DNA of 64,000 nucleotides, taken from the NCBI GenBank assembly GCA_045110575.1, contig JBGCGF010000019.1, forward strand, positions 49,322 through 113,321. Reading direction: 5' to 3'. The notes below the pieces were generated by a model. It was not told the DNA's origin and ran no database searches. It saw nothing but the letters and a program-made list of their open reading frames with translations. Source of the stretch: CALDTK01 sp045110575 (GTDB lineage Bacteria > Bacteroidota > Bacteroidia > Chitinophagales > Saprospiraceae). Positions 25,738 through 35,506 of the stretch are shown piece after piece. Position 1 is the first letter of the stretch, and every line of letters starts with the position of its first letter. A program made the translations under genes and the position numbers.

Positions 25738-26300
25738 CCGTTTGCCCAGAGGGTGTAAAGTTGTTGTGTAATGTCTTCGACCTGAGCGGTAAAGAGACCT
25801 TTCCGTTGGTAGATCCAAGAGAGACTTCCAAGTAGCGAGAGTACTGCTATCTCAAGGTCGATAGGTGAAATGTCGCCTTTGCGTTGACCCTCTTTGAAGA
25901 TTCTTGAGATTTCGGTTTGGTAGTCTTTACGCTTTCGCAAAAACGGCTGAATTGCTTCTTGGTCTAGATGGCGCCATTCATCATTGAATACTGTGACCGT
26001 TTCAGGATACTCGACAGCAAGCTTTACGTGCAATCGAATGAGTCCTTTGAGCAAATCGGGAGTGCTGGTAGCCTCTTCCTTTAACTGATTTAACCCTAGC
26101 TCAAAGCGCTCAGCGCTACTGAAGCAAATTTCTTTTAGGAGTTCTTGCTTCCCTTCGATGTGGTTGTAAAGAGAGCTTGCACCTAGTTCTACAGAGGCTG
26201 CGATCATGCGCACACTGGTGGCTGGGTAGCCTTGTTGTTGAAAGAGCGTAGCTGCTGCTGTCAAGATCCGATGGCGTTGCGAAATAGGGGCTTTTGACAC
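25722..26300 (-). CDS. TetR family transcriptional regulator
   Basis: The 192-residue protein has the TetR N-terminal helix-turn-helix: RHRILTAAATLFQQQGYPATSVRMIAASVELGASSLYNHIEGKQELL (residues 8-55), then an all-helical ligand domain. It is co-transcribed with the MFS gene it overlaps. It may repress that transporter, or paaABC about 2.3 kb away, whose promoter has a TetR-like palindrome; no copy of that palindrome occurs before this gene, so the paa link is only inference. Confidence 0.88.
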   Translation of the reverse strand: MSKAPISQRHRILTAAATLFQQQGYPATSVRMIAASVELGASSLYNHIEGKQELLKEICFSSAERFELGLNQLKEEATSTPDLLKGLIRLHVKLAVEYPETVTVFNDEWRHLDQEAIQPFLRKRKDYQTEISRIFKEGQRKGDISPIDLEIAVLSLLGSLSWIYQRKGLFTAQVEDITQQLYTLWANGWQLK

Positions 26301-26359
26301 TCGTATTACATTCTAAGTAACTGCAAAGCAACGCCGTTTTCGTCAGCTATGGGCAGAAT

Positions 26360-26383
26360 ACTATCAGACCGCTAATTGATAGT
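26360..26383. promoter_or_regulatory. Inverted repeat between the TetR and protease genes
   Basis: ACTATCA-N10-TGATAGT in the divergent promoter region. It is followed by TTTTT on the plus strand, so it could be an operator or a stray terminator. Confidence 0.35.
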
Positions 26384-26488
26384 TTTTCTAGCCTTACATT
26401 GTCGCTAATCTGTTGGCGTTTTGCCCTTTCGGTAAAACAATCTACCGTCAATAGTTGTCTTGTCAACGTTTCACATCTACACACAAAC

Positions 26489-29400
26489 ATGCAACGAATA
26501 ATACTGTCTCTGCTCGCAATTTGCACCATGCTCTGCGGGTCTATTGCACAAGCGCAATCGCTGGAAAGCGATACGCAGACCGCCCTTCAACACGTCCGAA
26601 CGCAAGCTCTTGCTGCTGACTTTGAAAGCGATGATCTAAGCGGCCTAGCCGTCGATTATGCTTACACAGACGAAAAAGTAGGCATCACTTACGTTTACTT
26701 AAAGCAGCAAGTAGGTAGCATCGCTATCGACCAAGCAGTTGCTACGGTTGGTATCAAGGATGGTAAAGTGTATTCTTACGCGCACCGTTTGGTTGCTAAC
26801 GTAGCTGAAAAGCTAACGTCAGTTGTACCTGTTCATGATGACGCAAGTGCTGTTCGCATCGCGACTAGCCACTTTGGACATACTGCTCCATCGGTTTCAT
26901 CTAGATCGATCACGAAAGAAGGTCCTCAAGGACAGCGCTACTTCGCAGATGCGGATTTCGTTAATACTCCGATCGCTGTTCAAGATTTTTACCAGCTTGC
27001 TGCTGACGGAAAACTTCACCGCGTACTTGGTGTAACACTTGACCTTGCGAAAGGTGATTACCAACGTGTAAGCGTTGACGCAATCGCTGGCAACGTTCTA
27101 AGTGTTCAGAATTATACCGTTCACTGTTCTTTTGGACATGACTTCTTGGCACCACACACTACTGGTGACTGTGACGAGGTTCCTGCTGGAGCTTTCACGC
27201 CGACTACAACGTCTGCATTACTAGATGACGGTTCTAGCTACCGCGTGTTCGCATGGCCAGCGGAGAGTCCAAGTCACGGACCTCACATCGTTGTTTCTAA
27301 CCCAGCAGATGCAATTGCAAGTCCTCACGGATGGCATGATACCAATGGTTCAGCCGGAGCAGAGTACACCATTACACGAGGCAACAATGCCCATGCATAC
27401 ATGGACGCACTCGATAACGATAGTCCAAGCGAGTCTGAGCCAGATGGCGGAGCTTCACTCACATTTGACTTCCCTTATGATGCATCAGGCGAACCAATCG
27501 ATCAGTCATTGACGACCACTACGAACTTGTTCTACACGGTCAATCAAATGCACGACTTCACATACCAGTATGGTTTTGATGAGCAAGGAGGAAACTTCCA
27601 AGCGAACAACTACGGAAATGGTGGAGCTGCTGGTGATCATGTTTTTGCTCAGAGCCAGGATGGAGGAGTAACAGGTACCCAAGGTGCTGAACCAGACGCT
27701 GATCACGTAAACAATGCAAACTTTGCTACTCCTGGTGACGGGTCAAGTGGACGTATGCAGATGTACCTCTGGAACGTAAATGCTGGAGGTAACCCAATCA
27801 TTGCTGCTCAACCGTCTCCGGTTGCTGATCGCACCTACGGTGATTTTGGAAGCCCTGCAAGCTTTGGCGTTGGGGCGCTTGTCGACTCTAACACGATGGT
27901 CCGTGCAGGAGTTGTAGATGCTGTTGACGGGGTTGAAAACCAAGATTTCAATGATGCTTGTGAGGACCTAGTTAACGCTAGTGAATTAGTTGGCAAGATC
28001 GCATTGATCAATAGAGGTACTTGTGAATTTGGATCGAAGGCAAAACGTGCTCAAGATGCAGGAGCAGTAGCAGTTATTATCTGTAACTACGAAGACGCTA
28101 CCATCGGAATGAACGGAGGCGTAGATGGTGCTCAGGTAACCATACCTACCTACATGCTAACATCGACTGGTTGTATACAACTTCGTGCAGACGCAGATAC
28201 GTACCCAGATTTTGAATTGGCAATCGAGCAGCCAGATAACACAGGTCCAGATTATGTTTCTGGATCATTCGACAATGGAATCGTTGCACACGAGTTCGGT
28301 CACGGTGTTAGTACACGCCTTACAGGTGGTCCTAACGTAAGCTGTCTAGGTGGTGCAGAGCAAATGGGCGAGGGATGGAGTGATTTCTTCTCACTCGTTA
28401 CAAGTTCTAAAGTTGGAGATGTTGGAGCAACAGCTCGTGGAATTGGAACTTATGCTGAGCGTCAAAATACAGACGGAAGAGGTATCCGACCTTTCCCTTA
28501 TTCTACTGACATGAGTATCAACCCGGTAACGTACGAAGGCGTTGCTGATGCCTCTACATTCTCGGCACCACACGGTATCGGAAGTATCTGGTGTAGTATG
28601 CTTTGGGATCTACACTGGGCAATGGTTGATGAGTATGGGTTCTCGGGAGATATCTTCCACGGCACACTTGGAAACAACATGGCGATTCAACTTGTCATGA
28701 CTGGCCTAAAGCTTCAGCCTTGTAATCCTGGATTCGCAGACGGAAGAGATGCAATCTTGGAAGCAGACGAAATGCTGTACAACGGAATTAACCGTGAGTT
28801 GATTTGGCAAGTATTTGCTGATCGTGGACTTGGTGCTGATTCAGATCAAGGAGATCCAAACAATCGTAGCGACGGTACAACAGGATTTGAACTTCCAAAC
28901 GATATCGCAAACAAAGCATACTTCACGAAGACGGCAACTCCTATCATTAATGGAGGAGATGATGTTGAAGTAGAGGTTCTTTACGCTAATTGGTTAGAAG
29001 AAGCTGTGACAAGCTCTGTCATTACTGATGAGATTCCAGCAGGCGCTACACTAATTGCTAGCTCAGTTAGCTTGCCATACACGCAATCTGGTGACGTTCT
29101 TACATGGGAACTGTCAAATGTTGCGAAAGGTGACTCAACCTTAATCACGTACTCGTACACTTCTCCTGCAGTTTCTTCAAGCTTAGGTTGGTATGAGCCT
29201 GTGGTTGACAACAGCAGTCGTTTTGATTTCGAAGTTGACAATCAAGTTCCAACCGGCGCTACGGAGTGGGAAATTGTTGATGGCGCAGGTGTAGGCTTCG
29301 GCGACAACTTCGCTTGGGATGTACTCGGAGATGTTAATGAGACTCAACCTATCCTTGAAATGACTGAAGACCAAGAGTTTCAAGTTTCAGGAGCTAGCCC

Positions 29401-30115
29401 AGTCTTTGCGTTTCAACACAAGTTTGGTGTGACAGGGAGTGATGAAGGAGCAATCATAGAGATCTACACTGAATCAGCAAATCGTTTCCGTCCACTTTCG
29501 AACGATAGAATCTTTAGAGGTAAGTACACAACCCCTGTTGTCTATCAAGCATTCGTTATTCCTCTCATTGATGGATATGCCGGAACTCAAGCTGATTGGG
29601 AGCAAGTAATCATTGACTTGAGCGACTATGTTGGTGAGACTGTTCGTCTACGCTGGCGCTATGGTCGTCGCGATCAAACAGGAATTACTACGCCATCTGC
29701 AGCAGGTGCAGGTTGGACAGTAGATGAGTTGGCATATGGTAACGCTGTCATGTACAACCCGACTGCAAACCTATTGATCAACGGAACAGAGTCTTTAGAT
29801 GCAAATGCTGCTGACATTGGAACGTTCGTGAACTTCGACGTTAACTCGAGCACAAGTGTTGCTCCTGATGGCTACAACAAGTTCCGCGCATTCCCTAACC
29901 CAACTGGCGGAGAGCTTAGCCTCCAATGGGAAGGTGACCTCGATGCTGGTACTGTAGAGATTCACAATGCGACTGGTCAAGTCGTAACTGTGCAGCAAGT
30001 AGCACCAGGTGAGCAGCGTATGATGCTTGACTTGAGCTCACAAGCTCCAGGTCTATACACAGTGCGCACAGTGCGTGGTGGAGTAGAGCAGACTTTACGT
30101 GTTGTAGTTCAGTAA
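26489..30115 (+). CDS. M36 (fungalysin) family metalloprotease with T9SS sorting domain
   Basis: From the ATG at 26489 the precursor has 1208 residues and a signal peptide (MQRIILSLLAICTMLCGSIAQAQ). A long propeptide is followed by the M36 catalytic domain with AHEFGHGVSTRLTGG (zinc-binding HEFGH) and EQMGEGWSDFF, which provides the third ligand. A protease-associated (PA) domain is inserted before it (ELVGKIALINRGTCEFGSKA). After the protease come a DUF11-like repeat and beta-sandwich regions. The C-terminus (FRAFPNPTGGELSLQWEG ... LYTVRTVRGG) is a type A T9SS sorting signal, so the enzyme is exported to the cell surface or medium. A strong terminator follows. Confidence 0.93.
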   Translation: MQRIILSLLAICTMLCGSIAQAQSLESDTQTALQHVRTQALAADFESDDLSGLAVDYAYTDEKVGITYVYLKQQVGSIAIDQAVATVGIKDGKVYSYAHRLVANVAEKLTSVVPVHDDASAVRIATSHFGHTAPSVSSRSITKEGPQGQRYFADADFVNTPIAVQDFYQLAADGKLHRVLGVTLDLAKGDYQRVSVDAIAGNVLSVQNYTVHCSFGHDFLAPHTTGDCDEVPAGAFTPTTTSALLDDGSSYRVFAWPAESPSHGPHIVVSNPADAIASPHGWHDTNGSAGAEYTITRGNNAHAYMDALDNDSPSESEPDGGASLTFDFPYDASGEPIDQSLTTTTNLFYTVNQMHDFTYQYGFDEQGGNFQANNYGNGGAAGDHVFAQSQDGGVTGTQGAEPDADHVNNANFATPGDGSSGRMQMYLWNVNAGGNPIIAAQPSPVADRTYGDFGSPASFGVGALVDSNTMVRAGVVDAVDGVENQDFNDACEDLVNASELVGKIALINRGTCEFGSKAKRAQDAGAVAVIICNYEDATIGMNGGVDGAQVTIPTYMLTSTGCIQLRADADTYPDFELAIEQPDNTGPDYVSGSFDNGIVAHEFGHGVSTRLTGGPNVSCLGGAEQMGEGWSDFFSLVTSSKVGDVGATARGIGTYAERQNTDGRGIRPFPYSTDMSINPVTYEGVADASTFSAPHGIGSIWCSMLWDLHWAMVDEYGFSGDIFHGTLGNNMAIQLVMTGLKLQPCNPGFADGRDAILEADEMLYNGINRELIWQVFADRGLGADSDQGDPNNRSDGTTGFELPNDIANKAYFTKTATPIINGGDDVEVEVLYANWLEEAVTSSVITDEIPAGATLIASSVSLPYTQSGDVLTWELSNVAKGDSTLITYSYTSPAVSSSLGWYEPVVDNSSRFDFEVDNQVPTGATEWEIVDGAGVGFGDNFAWDVLGDVNETQPILEMTEDQEFQVSGASPVFAFQHKFGVTGSDEGAIIEIYTESANRFRPLSNDRIFRGKYTTPVVYQAFVIPLIDGYAGTQADWEQVIIDLSDYVGETVRLRWRYGRRDQTGITTPSAAGAGWTVDELAYGNAVMYNPTANLLINGTESLDANAADIGTFVNFDVNSSTSVAPDGYNKFRAFPNPTGGELSLQWEGDLDAGTVEIHNATGQVVTVQQVAPGEQRMMLDLSSQAPGLYTVRTVRGGVEQTLRVVVQ

Positions 30116-30134
30116 GGAAATACAACAGCCTATT

Positions 30135-30174
30135 AAAAAAGGGTCTCTTCACGAAAGTGAAGAGACCCTTTTTT
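30135..30174 (+). terminator. Intrinsic terminator of the M36 protease gene
   Basis: A perfect 18-bp stem (30135-30152 with 30157-30174) with a GAAA loop; A6 on one side and T6 on the other let it work in both directions. Another hairpin (CGACCGC-GGGA-GCGGTCG, 30212-30229) precedes the convergent gene. Confidence 0.9.
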
Positions 30175-30243
30175 GTAGTCCGACTACTCCTGCAGTCGAC
30201 CATGCAAAGATCGACCGCGGGAGCGGTCGGACCACACTAGGTG

Positions 30244-31470
30244 CTACGCACCCCAGTCCATACCTAAAATCGCAGCAGCGTCCTTTACCATCTTGTTGGT
30301 CACGATAGGTCGGTTGCGGCCACGCTTACGTGTTTTAGCAGGAGGAGTGTTCCCATCGCTAGAGGCAACGGCAACAGTGTTTTCTGCTTTCTTTTCCTGT
30401 CGCTTGTTGAGGGCTTTCTCTTCGCGCTTTTTGACCTTGTCTAAGCGCTTTTGAAGATCTGCCTCAGTAGCGAGCATGTCATCAAGCTTGAGCTGCTTAG
30501 ATGCAGCACGTTCTTTGAGCATGGTCATCTTGGCTGCGCCAAGCTGTTCTGCGAGTTGGTTGCCAGCTTGTTGTATGCGACGATTCTCATAAAAGACATC
30601 TTGGTTGTCGCGATTTACAGAGTGCTTCATGCGTTTGACGGCACTTTGCAGCCCGTTGAGGCGCTTTTCAAGTCGTACCCGTTGCTCGGTTAGGATGCCA
30701 GCATCCTCGCCTGTAGCATTGATCTCTGACTTGGTAGCTTTGAAAAGTTCGTCGATTGACTTACGCAGGCTGTTGCGATCGTCTCGCGAAAGGGCAGCCT
30801 TATTGGTCGCCTCTTGGATCTTCTTAAGGTCGTTGAACAGCCCACGAAGATTCTCTTTCTTTTCGAGGCGTTTTTGCGCACCAGCTAAAAGCTCACGGAA
30901 ATCCTTTTTGATCTCCTTGCTTTTTGAACGGACCGCCTTCTCTTTTCCACGGCGTAACTCCTTCATCTTCACGAAGAGTTCATCGCTAAGCTTACGTAAA
31001 TCATGCGTATGCTCGTAGCGAATCACCTTGTTGGTGAGTTCAGATTGGACCTTGTTCCAAACACCTTTGAGGCGTTCGAAAATGCCTTCGTCGAACGCCG
31101 TAAGGTTACCTACAACATCGTGAAGTTCTTCAAATTCCGCACGAAACTGACGACGAAGTTGTGCGCTCACAATGTCAAACGGCCATTCGCGTTCAGCACT
31201 TGCAATGCGCACCTTGTCATCAACATCTGCACCATCAGGAACAATCGTTCCACTGGCTTGCAAAGGAATACGCTCTGAACTCGTGCCTTCTGGATAAGGC
31301 ATCGTGGTGAGGTTGTTCCAGGCGTTGATAATGGTCTGAAGTAACTCTTCGGTGCTAGCGGCAGCTGGAATTACACGTCGAATAATCTGCGCCTCATCGG
31401 CGTCGAGTTCGAACGTGAACAAGCGTTTGCTATCGTCGAGAGTTCCCCAAGTGACAAAGCGATCTCGCAT
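30244..31470 (-). CDS. Coiled-coil protein of unknown function
   Basis: The ATG at 31470 (MRDRFVTWGTLDD) gives 408 residues; an upstream ATG-less extension of nine codons is possible. The N-terminal 110 residues look globular (LFTFELDADEAQIIRRVIP, then RIPLQASGTIVPDGAD). From about 130 to 370 it is strongly charged and heptad-like (KMKELRRGKEKAVRSKSKEIKK; KVKKREEKALNKRQEKK), a long coiled coil. The end is basic and may bind DNA or RNA (KTRKRGRNRPIVTNKMVKDAA). I do not recognise a named family. DUF349, common in this phylum, was considered but its Trp-rich signature is absent. Confidence 0.7.
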   Translation of the reverse strand: MRDRFVTWGTLDDSKRLFTFELDADEAQIIRRVIPAAASTEELLQTIINAWNNLTTMPYPEGTSSERIPLQASGTIVPDGADVDDKVRIASAEREWPFDIVSAQLRRQFRAEFEELHDVVGNLTAFDEGIFERLKGVWNKVQSELTNKVIRYEHTHDLRKLSDELFVKMKELRRGKEKAVRSKSKEIKKDFRELLAGAQKRLEKKENLRGLFNDLKKIQEATNKAALSRDDRNSLRKSIDELFKATKSEINATGEDAGILTEQRVRLEKRLNGLQSAVKRMKHSVNRDNQDVFYENRRIQQAGNQLAEQLGAAKMTMLKERAASKQLKLDDMLATEADLQKRLDKVKKREEKALNKRQEKKAENTVAVASSDGNTPPAKTRKRGRNRPIVTNKMVKDAAAILGMDWGA

Positions 31471-31526
31471 GGTAGTGTAGTTTGACGAAGTGAGCAAAGA
31501 ACGGCCTGTTATCCATTCCGTGCTTA

Positions 31527-31688
31527 AGAGACTGTTTAAGAAATACTAGTTTGTCTGAAAATTTGACGATTTAGGCCTGACTCTCGTTAAAAATGCTCGG
31601 ATTAACCAGTTAGTCCTTGCGCTTTTTGCCGATTTCAGACTCAAAATCCTCTAAATTTCGCCAGAAACAGAATTCTTAAGCAGTCTCT
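31527..31688. repeat. Long imperfect palindrome, copy 1
   Basis: Arms of about 70 bases pair: the outer 16 bases AGAGACTGTTTAAGAA (31527-31542) match TTCTTAAGCAGTCTCT (31673-31688) with one mismatch, and pairing continues inward with gaps. This fills most of the 302-base gap between two minus-strand genes. It contains TTTCGCCAGAAAC. Copy 2 lies at 41167-41309. Confidence 0.6.
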
Positions 31689-31772
31689 GAGACTAGTAAA
31701 ATTAGCTCTTAGTGCGTACATCTGAAACAAATCGAGATGAGAAGCACTGAACTAGAGACTTTTATATATGTG

Positions 31773-32789
31773 CTAAGCAGAGATCGGCTGGCGAACCATG
31801 CCTTGTTGCACAAGGTACTGCGCGATTTGAACTGTATTCGTTGCAGCACCCTTGCGAAGGTTATCAGCAACAACCCACAGGTTGAGTGCATTCTCTAGAC
31901 TTTCGTCACGACGGATGCGCCCTACAAATACCTCGTTACGCCCCTTGCTAAAGCGCGGCATCGGGTAAATGTTGTTGGCCACATCATCTTGAACGATAAG
32001 TCCAGGTGTTGCAGCGAGATGTTTACGTACGTCTGTGATCTCAAAGGGTTTTGCAAAAGCAGCATTAATTGCCTCTGAATGACCTCCGTGTACAGGAACG
32101 CGCACAGCCGTTGCCGTTACGGCAAGGTCGGGAACCCCGATAATTTTGCGTGTTTCGTGAACCAGCTTCATCTCTTCACGGGTGTATCCATTCTCCATGA
32201 ATACATCGCAATGAGGCAAACAATTTTCAAAGATTGGATGCGGGTATGCGGCGTTTTCTTCATCGTAGTCTGCACCTCCACGTTCCGCTTCGTATTGCTT
32301 TACAGCAGACATCCCAGTACCTGTAAAGGACTGATAGGTGCTGATTACGAGTCTCTTCAGTTCGTAAGCTGCATGAAGAGGTCCCATCGCAAGGACCATC
32401 TGAATCGTGGAGCAATTGGGGTTGGCGATGATGCGATCATTGGTCGTCAATGTCGTGCCGTTTACCTCAGGAACGATCAATTTCTTGTCGCTATCCATAC
32501 GGAAAGCGCTACTGTTATCGATCACGATCGTTCCGACCTCTGCAAAGCGTGGAGCCCATTCGAGACTAACAGATCCTCCAGCAGAGAAAAGTGCGAAGTC
32601 AGCTTTCGCCAAAACCCCTTCCTCCATGGAGACAACAGTATGTTTTTTACCGTTCAAGACTACTTGCTTCCCCGCAGAACGAGCAGAAGCAACAGGGATG
32701 AATTCGGTGATTGGGAAGTTTACTTCTTCGAGCACACGACACAGTTCATGTCCAACAAGGCCAGTAACACCTACAACAGCTACTCTCAT
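31773..32789 (-). CDS. asd: Aspartate-semialdehyde dehydrogenase
   Basis: At 338 residues this is full length. The N-terminus VAVVGVTGLVGHELCRVLEE binds NADP; IANPNCSTIQMVLAM holds the catalytic Cys; RVPVHGGHSEAINAAF contains the catalytic His. It reduces aspartyl phosphate to aspartate semialdehyde, the branch point to lysine, diaminopimelate, threonine and methionine. The gene is alone on its strand, divergent from the lamin-tail protein gene. The dispersed 14-mer at 32602 is read as Val-Leu-Ala-Lys-Ala. Confidence 0.95.
   Translation of the reverse strand: MRVAVVGVTGLVGHELCRVLEEVNFPITEFIPVASARSAGKQVVLNGKKHTVVSMEEGVLAKADFALFSAGGSVSLEWAPRFAEVGTIVIDNSSAFRMDSDKKLIVPEVNGTTLTTNDRIIANPNCSTIQMVLAMGPLHAAYELKRLVISTYQSFTGTGMSAVKQYEAERGGADYDEENAAYPHPIFENCLPHCDVFMENGYTREEMKLVHETRKIIGVPDLAVTATAVRVPVHGGHSEAINAAFAKPFEITDVRKHLAATPGLIVQDDVANNIYPMPRFSKGRNEVFVGRIRRDESLENALNLWVVADNLRKGAATNTVQIAQYLVQQGMVRQPISA
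32602..32615 (+). repeat. 14-mer motif GCTTTCGCCAAAAC
   Basis: Exact copy in asd on the non-coding strand; the gene reads the complement as Val-Leu-Ala-Lys-Ala. Confidence 0.85.
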
Positions 32790-32925
32790 AACTCACGGTT
32801 TTTGATGGTCTAAAGGTACTAGTACACAAGACTCGCGCCATGCTTTGTCTGTCAAAAAGCAACGAGCTCTTCACAAGGGATGTTGGCGGACACTAAGAGC
32901 TTGTTTGCTCGTGTAACTTGGCGGT

Positions 32926-35499
32926 ATGAACGTTAGTGGTTTTGCCGAAAGGCTAATGCTTGTTGTCGTAAGTCTGTTGCTAACTGGTGCAACACTCTTT
33001 GGGCAAAATTTGCTCGATCCATTTGATGCTGGATTCGACCCCGGATTAAACTGGCAGGGTGATTTAGACGCCTTCGTTGGGAATGCAGGCCGCCTGCAGC
33101 TAGATGATATGCGTCAAACGCCAACTAATTCTGCCGTTGTCTGGGTGGCTGCAAGTACCATGGGCAACGCATGTTGGACCTTAGATGCAGAGCTACAATT
33201 CAGCCCCTCAGCAAGTAATAAAGTAGTGTGGTGGCTAGCCGCAGATCGATCTCTAGATCAATCAGGAATTCAAGGATACTACCTCCAGCTTGGAGGAATT
33301 AGTGGAGGAGATGATGCCTTTGAGCTTTTTGAAGCGATAGGCAGCTCGAAGAATTTGATCTTAAGTGGTCTGGTCGGAGGAGCAGCAACAGATCCGGTAA
33401 TCGGAAACTTGAATGTTTGCCGCACAGCGATAGGAGAGTGGAGCTTAGAGGTTCAAGATGCCACAGGTGCAATCGTCGATCAAGCCACAGGAGCCAACAC
33501 ATCTCCCTTAGAAGGGGCTTTTGCTGGACTCGTTTTAGATTTTACGACGACTCGAAACGGCCTGTTCTTCTTCGATAATTTCGGTGTTGATCCTGTTTTC
33601 GTGGATCAAGATCCGCCAACACTTGTTGGAGCAACAGCGACGGATGCTCGCACGATCCTTCTCGAAGCAAGCGAAGCGCTAGCAAGCACCGCAGCCGCTT
33701 CAGCGCTGTATCAAGTGGATGGAATCACAGTGACGAACGCTTCATTAAGTGGTCGTACCGTAGAGCTTTCTCTGGCGAGCGATCTTCCATCAGGTCAAGC
33801 GACTGCGGTCACGGTATCAGCTTGGAGTGATCAAGCGGGTAATCAAGCGAGTAACCTCACAACTAACGTCACCTTCACCGCCCCACGACAGCTTGCGACA
33901 TTTGAACTACTCATCACAGAAGTGATGGCTGATCCAACACCGCAGATTGGCTTGCCTGACTTCGAGTACATCGAACTTTATAATGCGGGGGCTAGTCCCA
34001 TCGACCTTTCAACGGTTAGCCTCTCAGATGACGGAAACGAGATCGTTTTGCCTTTTCTTATGCTTGCACCTCAGGCATATGTCGCGTTGGCCGAAGATCC
34101 TCTTGGAGATATCCGATTTGAAGTGTTCGCTGATTTTCCAAGCTTGACGAATTCAGGCGGGCTTCTTTCATTAGTAGCTGCTGGAGAGATCATCGATCAG
34201 GTAGAGTACACGCCTAGGTGGCATGAGTCGTCGAAAGATGATGGGGGGTATAGTCTGGAGCGAAAGGATTTGAACCAACCTTGTCTTTTAGGCCAAGACA
34301 ATTGGGGCTCAAGCACAAGTCTAAGTGGAGGAACTCCTGGAGAAGCGAACAGTGTTACAGGCCCTGTAGAAAGAGATAGCCTCAAGATCATAGGAGCAGA
34401 GCTTCAATCGTTGACGCGCGTACTTGTACGCACCAACCGTGCGCTGAGCGATGTTGCGGGAGCATTTGAACTAGCCAATGGAGGCAGTTTAACGGCATCG
34501 AGTACTGATCGGCTGAATGAGTATCAGTTGGAGTTAGACGAAGCATTGGCCCAAGGAGAGCCACTGGTACTGGTTTTGGCTTCGACAAGCACGAGTTGTG
34601 GAGGTAGCGATTTGGTTAGTCAACTTGGTGTGACGATCGGGTTGCCTGACATTCCTGCTCCAGGAGATTGGGAGTTAAATGAGATCATGTTTGATCCATT
34701 AACGGGTCAAGGCCGTTGGGTGGAATTGGTCAATGTCAGCGATAAGTTGCTGAGTACAGATGGCTTATTACTTGCGCAGGCGAGCATGTCCGAAGAGGTG
34801 GATGAGCTTTTCGAAACCTTCGGGACTTTATTGGTCCCTGCAGGAGGATACGTAGTGTTTGCTGACGACGTGGAGTCTCTCGTAAGGGAGTTTCCGAATG
34901 CTCGATTACCCTCGATACTTTCGACAGATGTCCCAACGATTGGCGCAGAAGATTGCATTATGCTCTTTGATCCAGTCGATGAGTCAGTCTATTTCAATGT
35001 TTGCTACACGGATGATTGGCACAATCAGGCCTACGCGAATACAGACGGAGTTAGCCTTGAACGAATTGACTTAGGAATACTGCCTCAGTCTGAGGCTAAC
35101 TGGACCAGCGCTGCGGCGACAGTAAATTTTGCAACACCTACGCTTACAAATTCTCAGGCACGTAGTGGAGAGACGCTTCCAGAAGGGACGTTTGCCTTAG
35201 CAAGCGAACGTATAAGTCCTGATGGTGATGGATTTGAAGATCTCTTGCGCTTAGACTATACGTTTGGAGAAGCGGGTGTGCTGGCAAGGTTCGAAATCGT
35301 AGATCTACTTGGGAGACCTGTCTTAGAGAGTAATCAAGACACCTCTCCAGGTATTTCAGGGACTTGGACCTGGGATGGGGTAGACCTTGACGGAGAATTG
35401 GTAGACGTCGGGACGTATGTTCTTCGTGTTACTTACTTCTCACCTGAGAGTCCTCGAGAGGTCGAGAACATTGCGTTTAGCGTATTAGCCCAACGCTAG
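32926..35499 (+). CDS. Secreted lamin-tail domain protein with gliding/T9SS-type C-terminal domain
   Basis: The 857-residue precursor has a signal peptide after a charged start (MNVSGFAERLMLVVVSLLL). An N-terminal beta-sandwich (about 30-215) is followed by an Ig-like insert, then two lamin-tail domains (LLITEVMADPTPQIGLPDFEYIELYN near 327-353; DWELNEIMFDPLTGQGRWVELVN near 580-602). The C-terminus has ISPDGDGFEDLLRLDYTF, IVDLLGRPVL and WDGVDLDGELVDVGTYVLRV, which resembles FlgD-like or CHU_C type B sorting domains of T9SS cargo. It is likely surface exposed; function unknown. The sister 14-mer lies at codons 5-9, inside the signal peptide. Confidence 0.78.
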   Translation: MNVSGFAERLMLVVVSLLLTGATLFGQNLLDPFDAGFDPGLNWQGDLDAFVGNAGRLQLDDMRQTPTNSAVVWVAASTMGNACWTLDAELQFSPSASNKVVWWLAADRSLDQSGIQGYYLQLGGISGGDDAFELFEAIGSSKNLILSGLVGGAATDPVIGNLNVCRTAIGEWSLEVQDATGAIVDQATGANTSPLEGAFAGLVLDFTTTRNGLFFFDNFGVDPVFVDQDPPTLVGATATDARTILLEASEALASTAAASALYQVDGITVTNASLSGRTVELSLASDLPSGQATAVTVSAWSDQAGNQASNLTTNVTFTAPRQLATFELLITEVMADPTPQIGLPDFEYIELYNAGASPIDLSTVSLSDDGNEIVLPFLMLAPQAYVALAEDPLGDIRFEVFADFPSLTNSGGLLSLVAAGEIIDQVEYTPRWHESSKDDGGYSLERKDLNQPCLLGQDNWGSSTSLSGGTPGEANSVTGPVERDSLKIIGAELQSLTRVLVRTNRALSDVAGAFELANGGSLTASSTDRLNEYQLELDEALAQGEPLVLVLASTSTSCGGSDLVSQLGVTIGLPDIPAPGDWELNEIMFDPLTGQGRWVELVNVSDKLLSTDGLLLAQASMSEEVDELFETFGTLLVPAGGYVVFADDVESLVREFPNARLPSILSTDVPTIGAEDCIMLFDPVDESVYFNVCYTDDWHNQAYANTDGVSLERIDLGILPQSEANWTSAAATVNFATPTLTNSQARSGETLPEGTFALASERISPDGDGFEDLLRLDYTFGEAGVLARFEIVDLLGRPVLESNQDTSPGISGTWTWDGVDLDGELVDVGTYVLRVTYFSPESPREVENIAFSVLAQR
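32939..32952 (-). repeat. Sister 14-mer CCTTTCGGCAAAAC
   Basis: Exact copy; the plus-strand gene reads it as Phe-Ala-Glu-Arg within its signal peptide. Confidence 0.85.
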
Positions 35500-35506
35500 A
35501 GCCTGT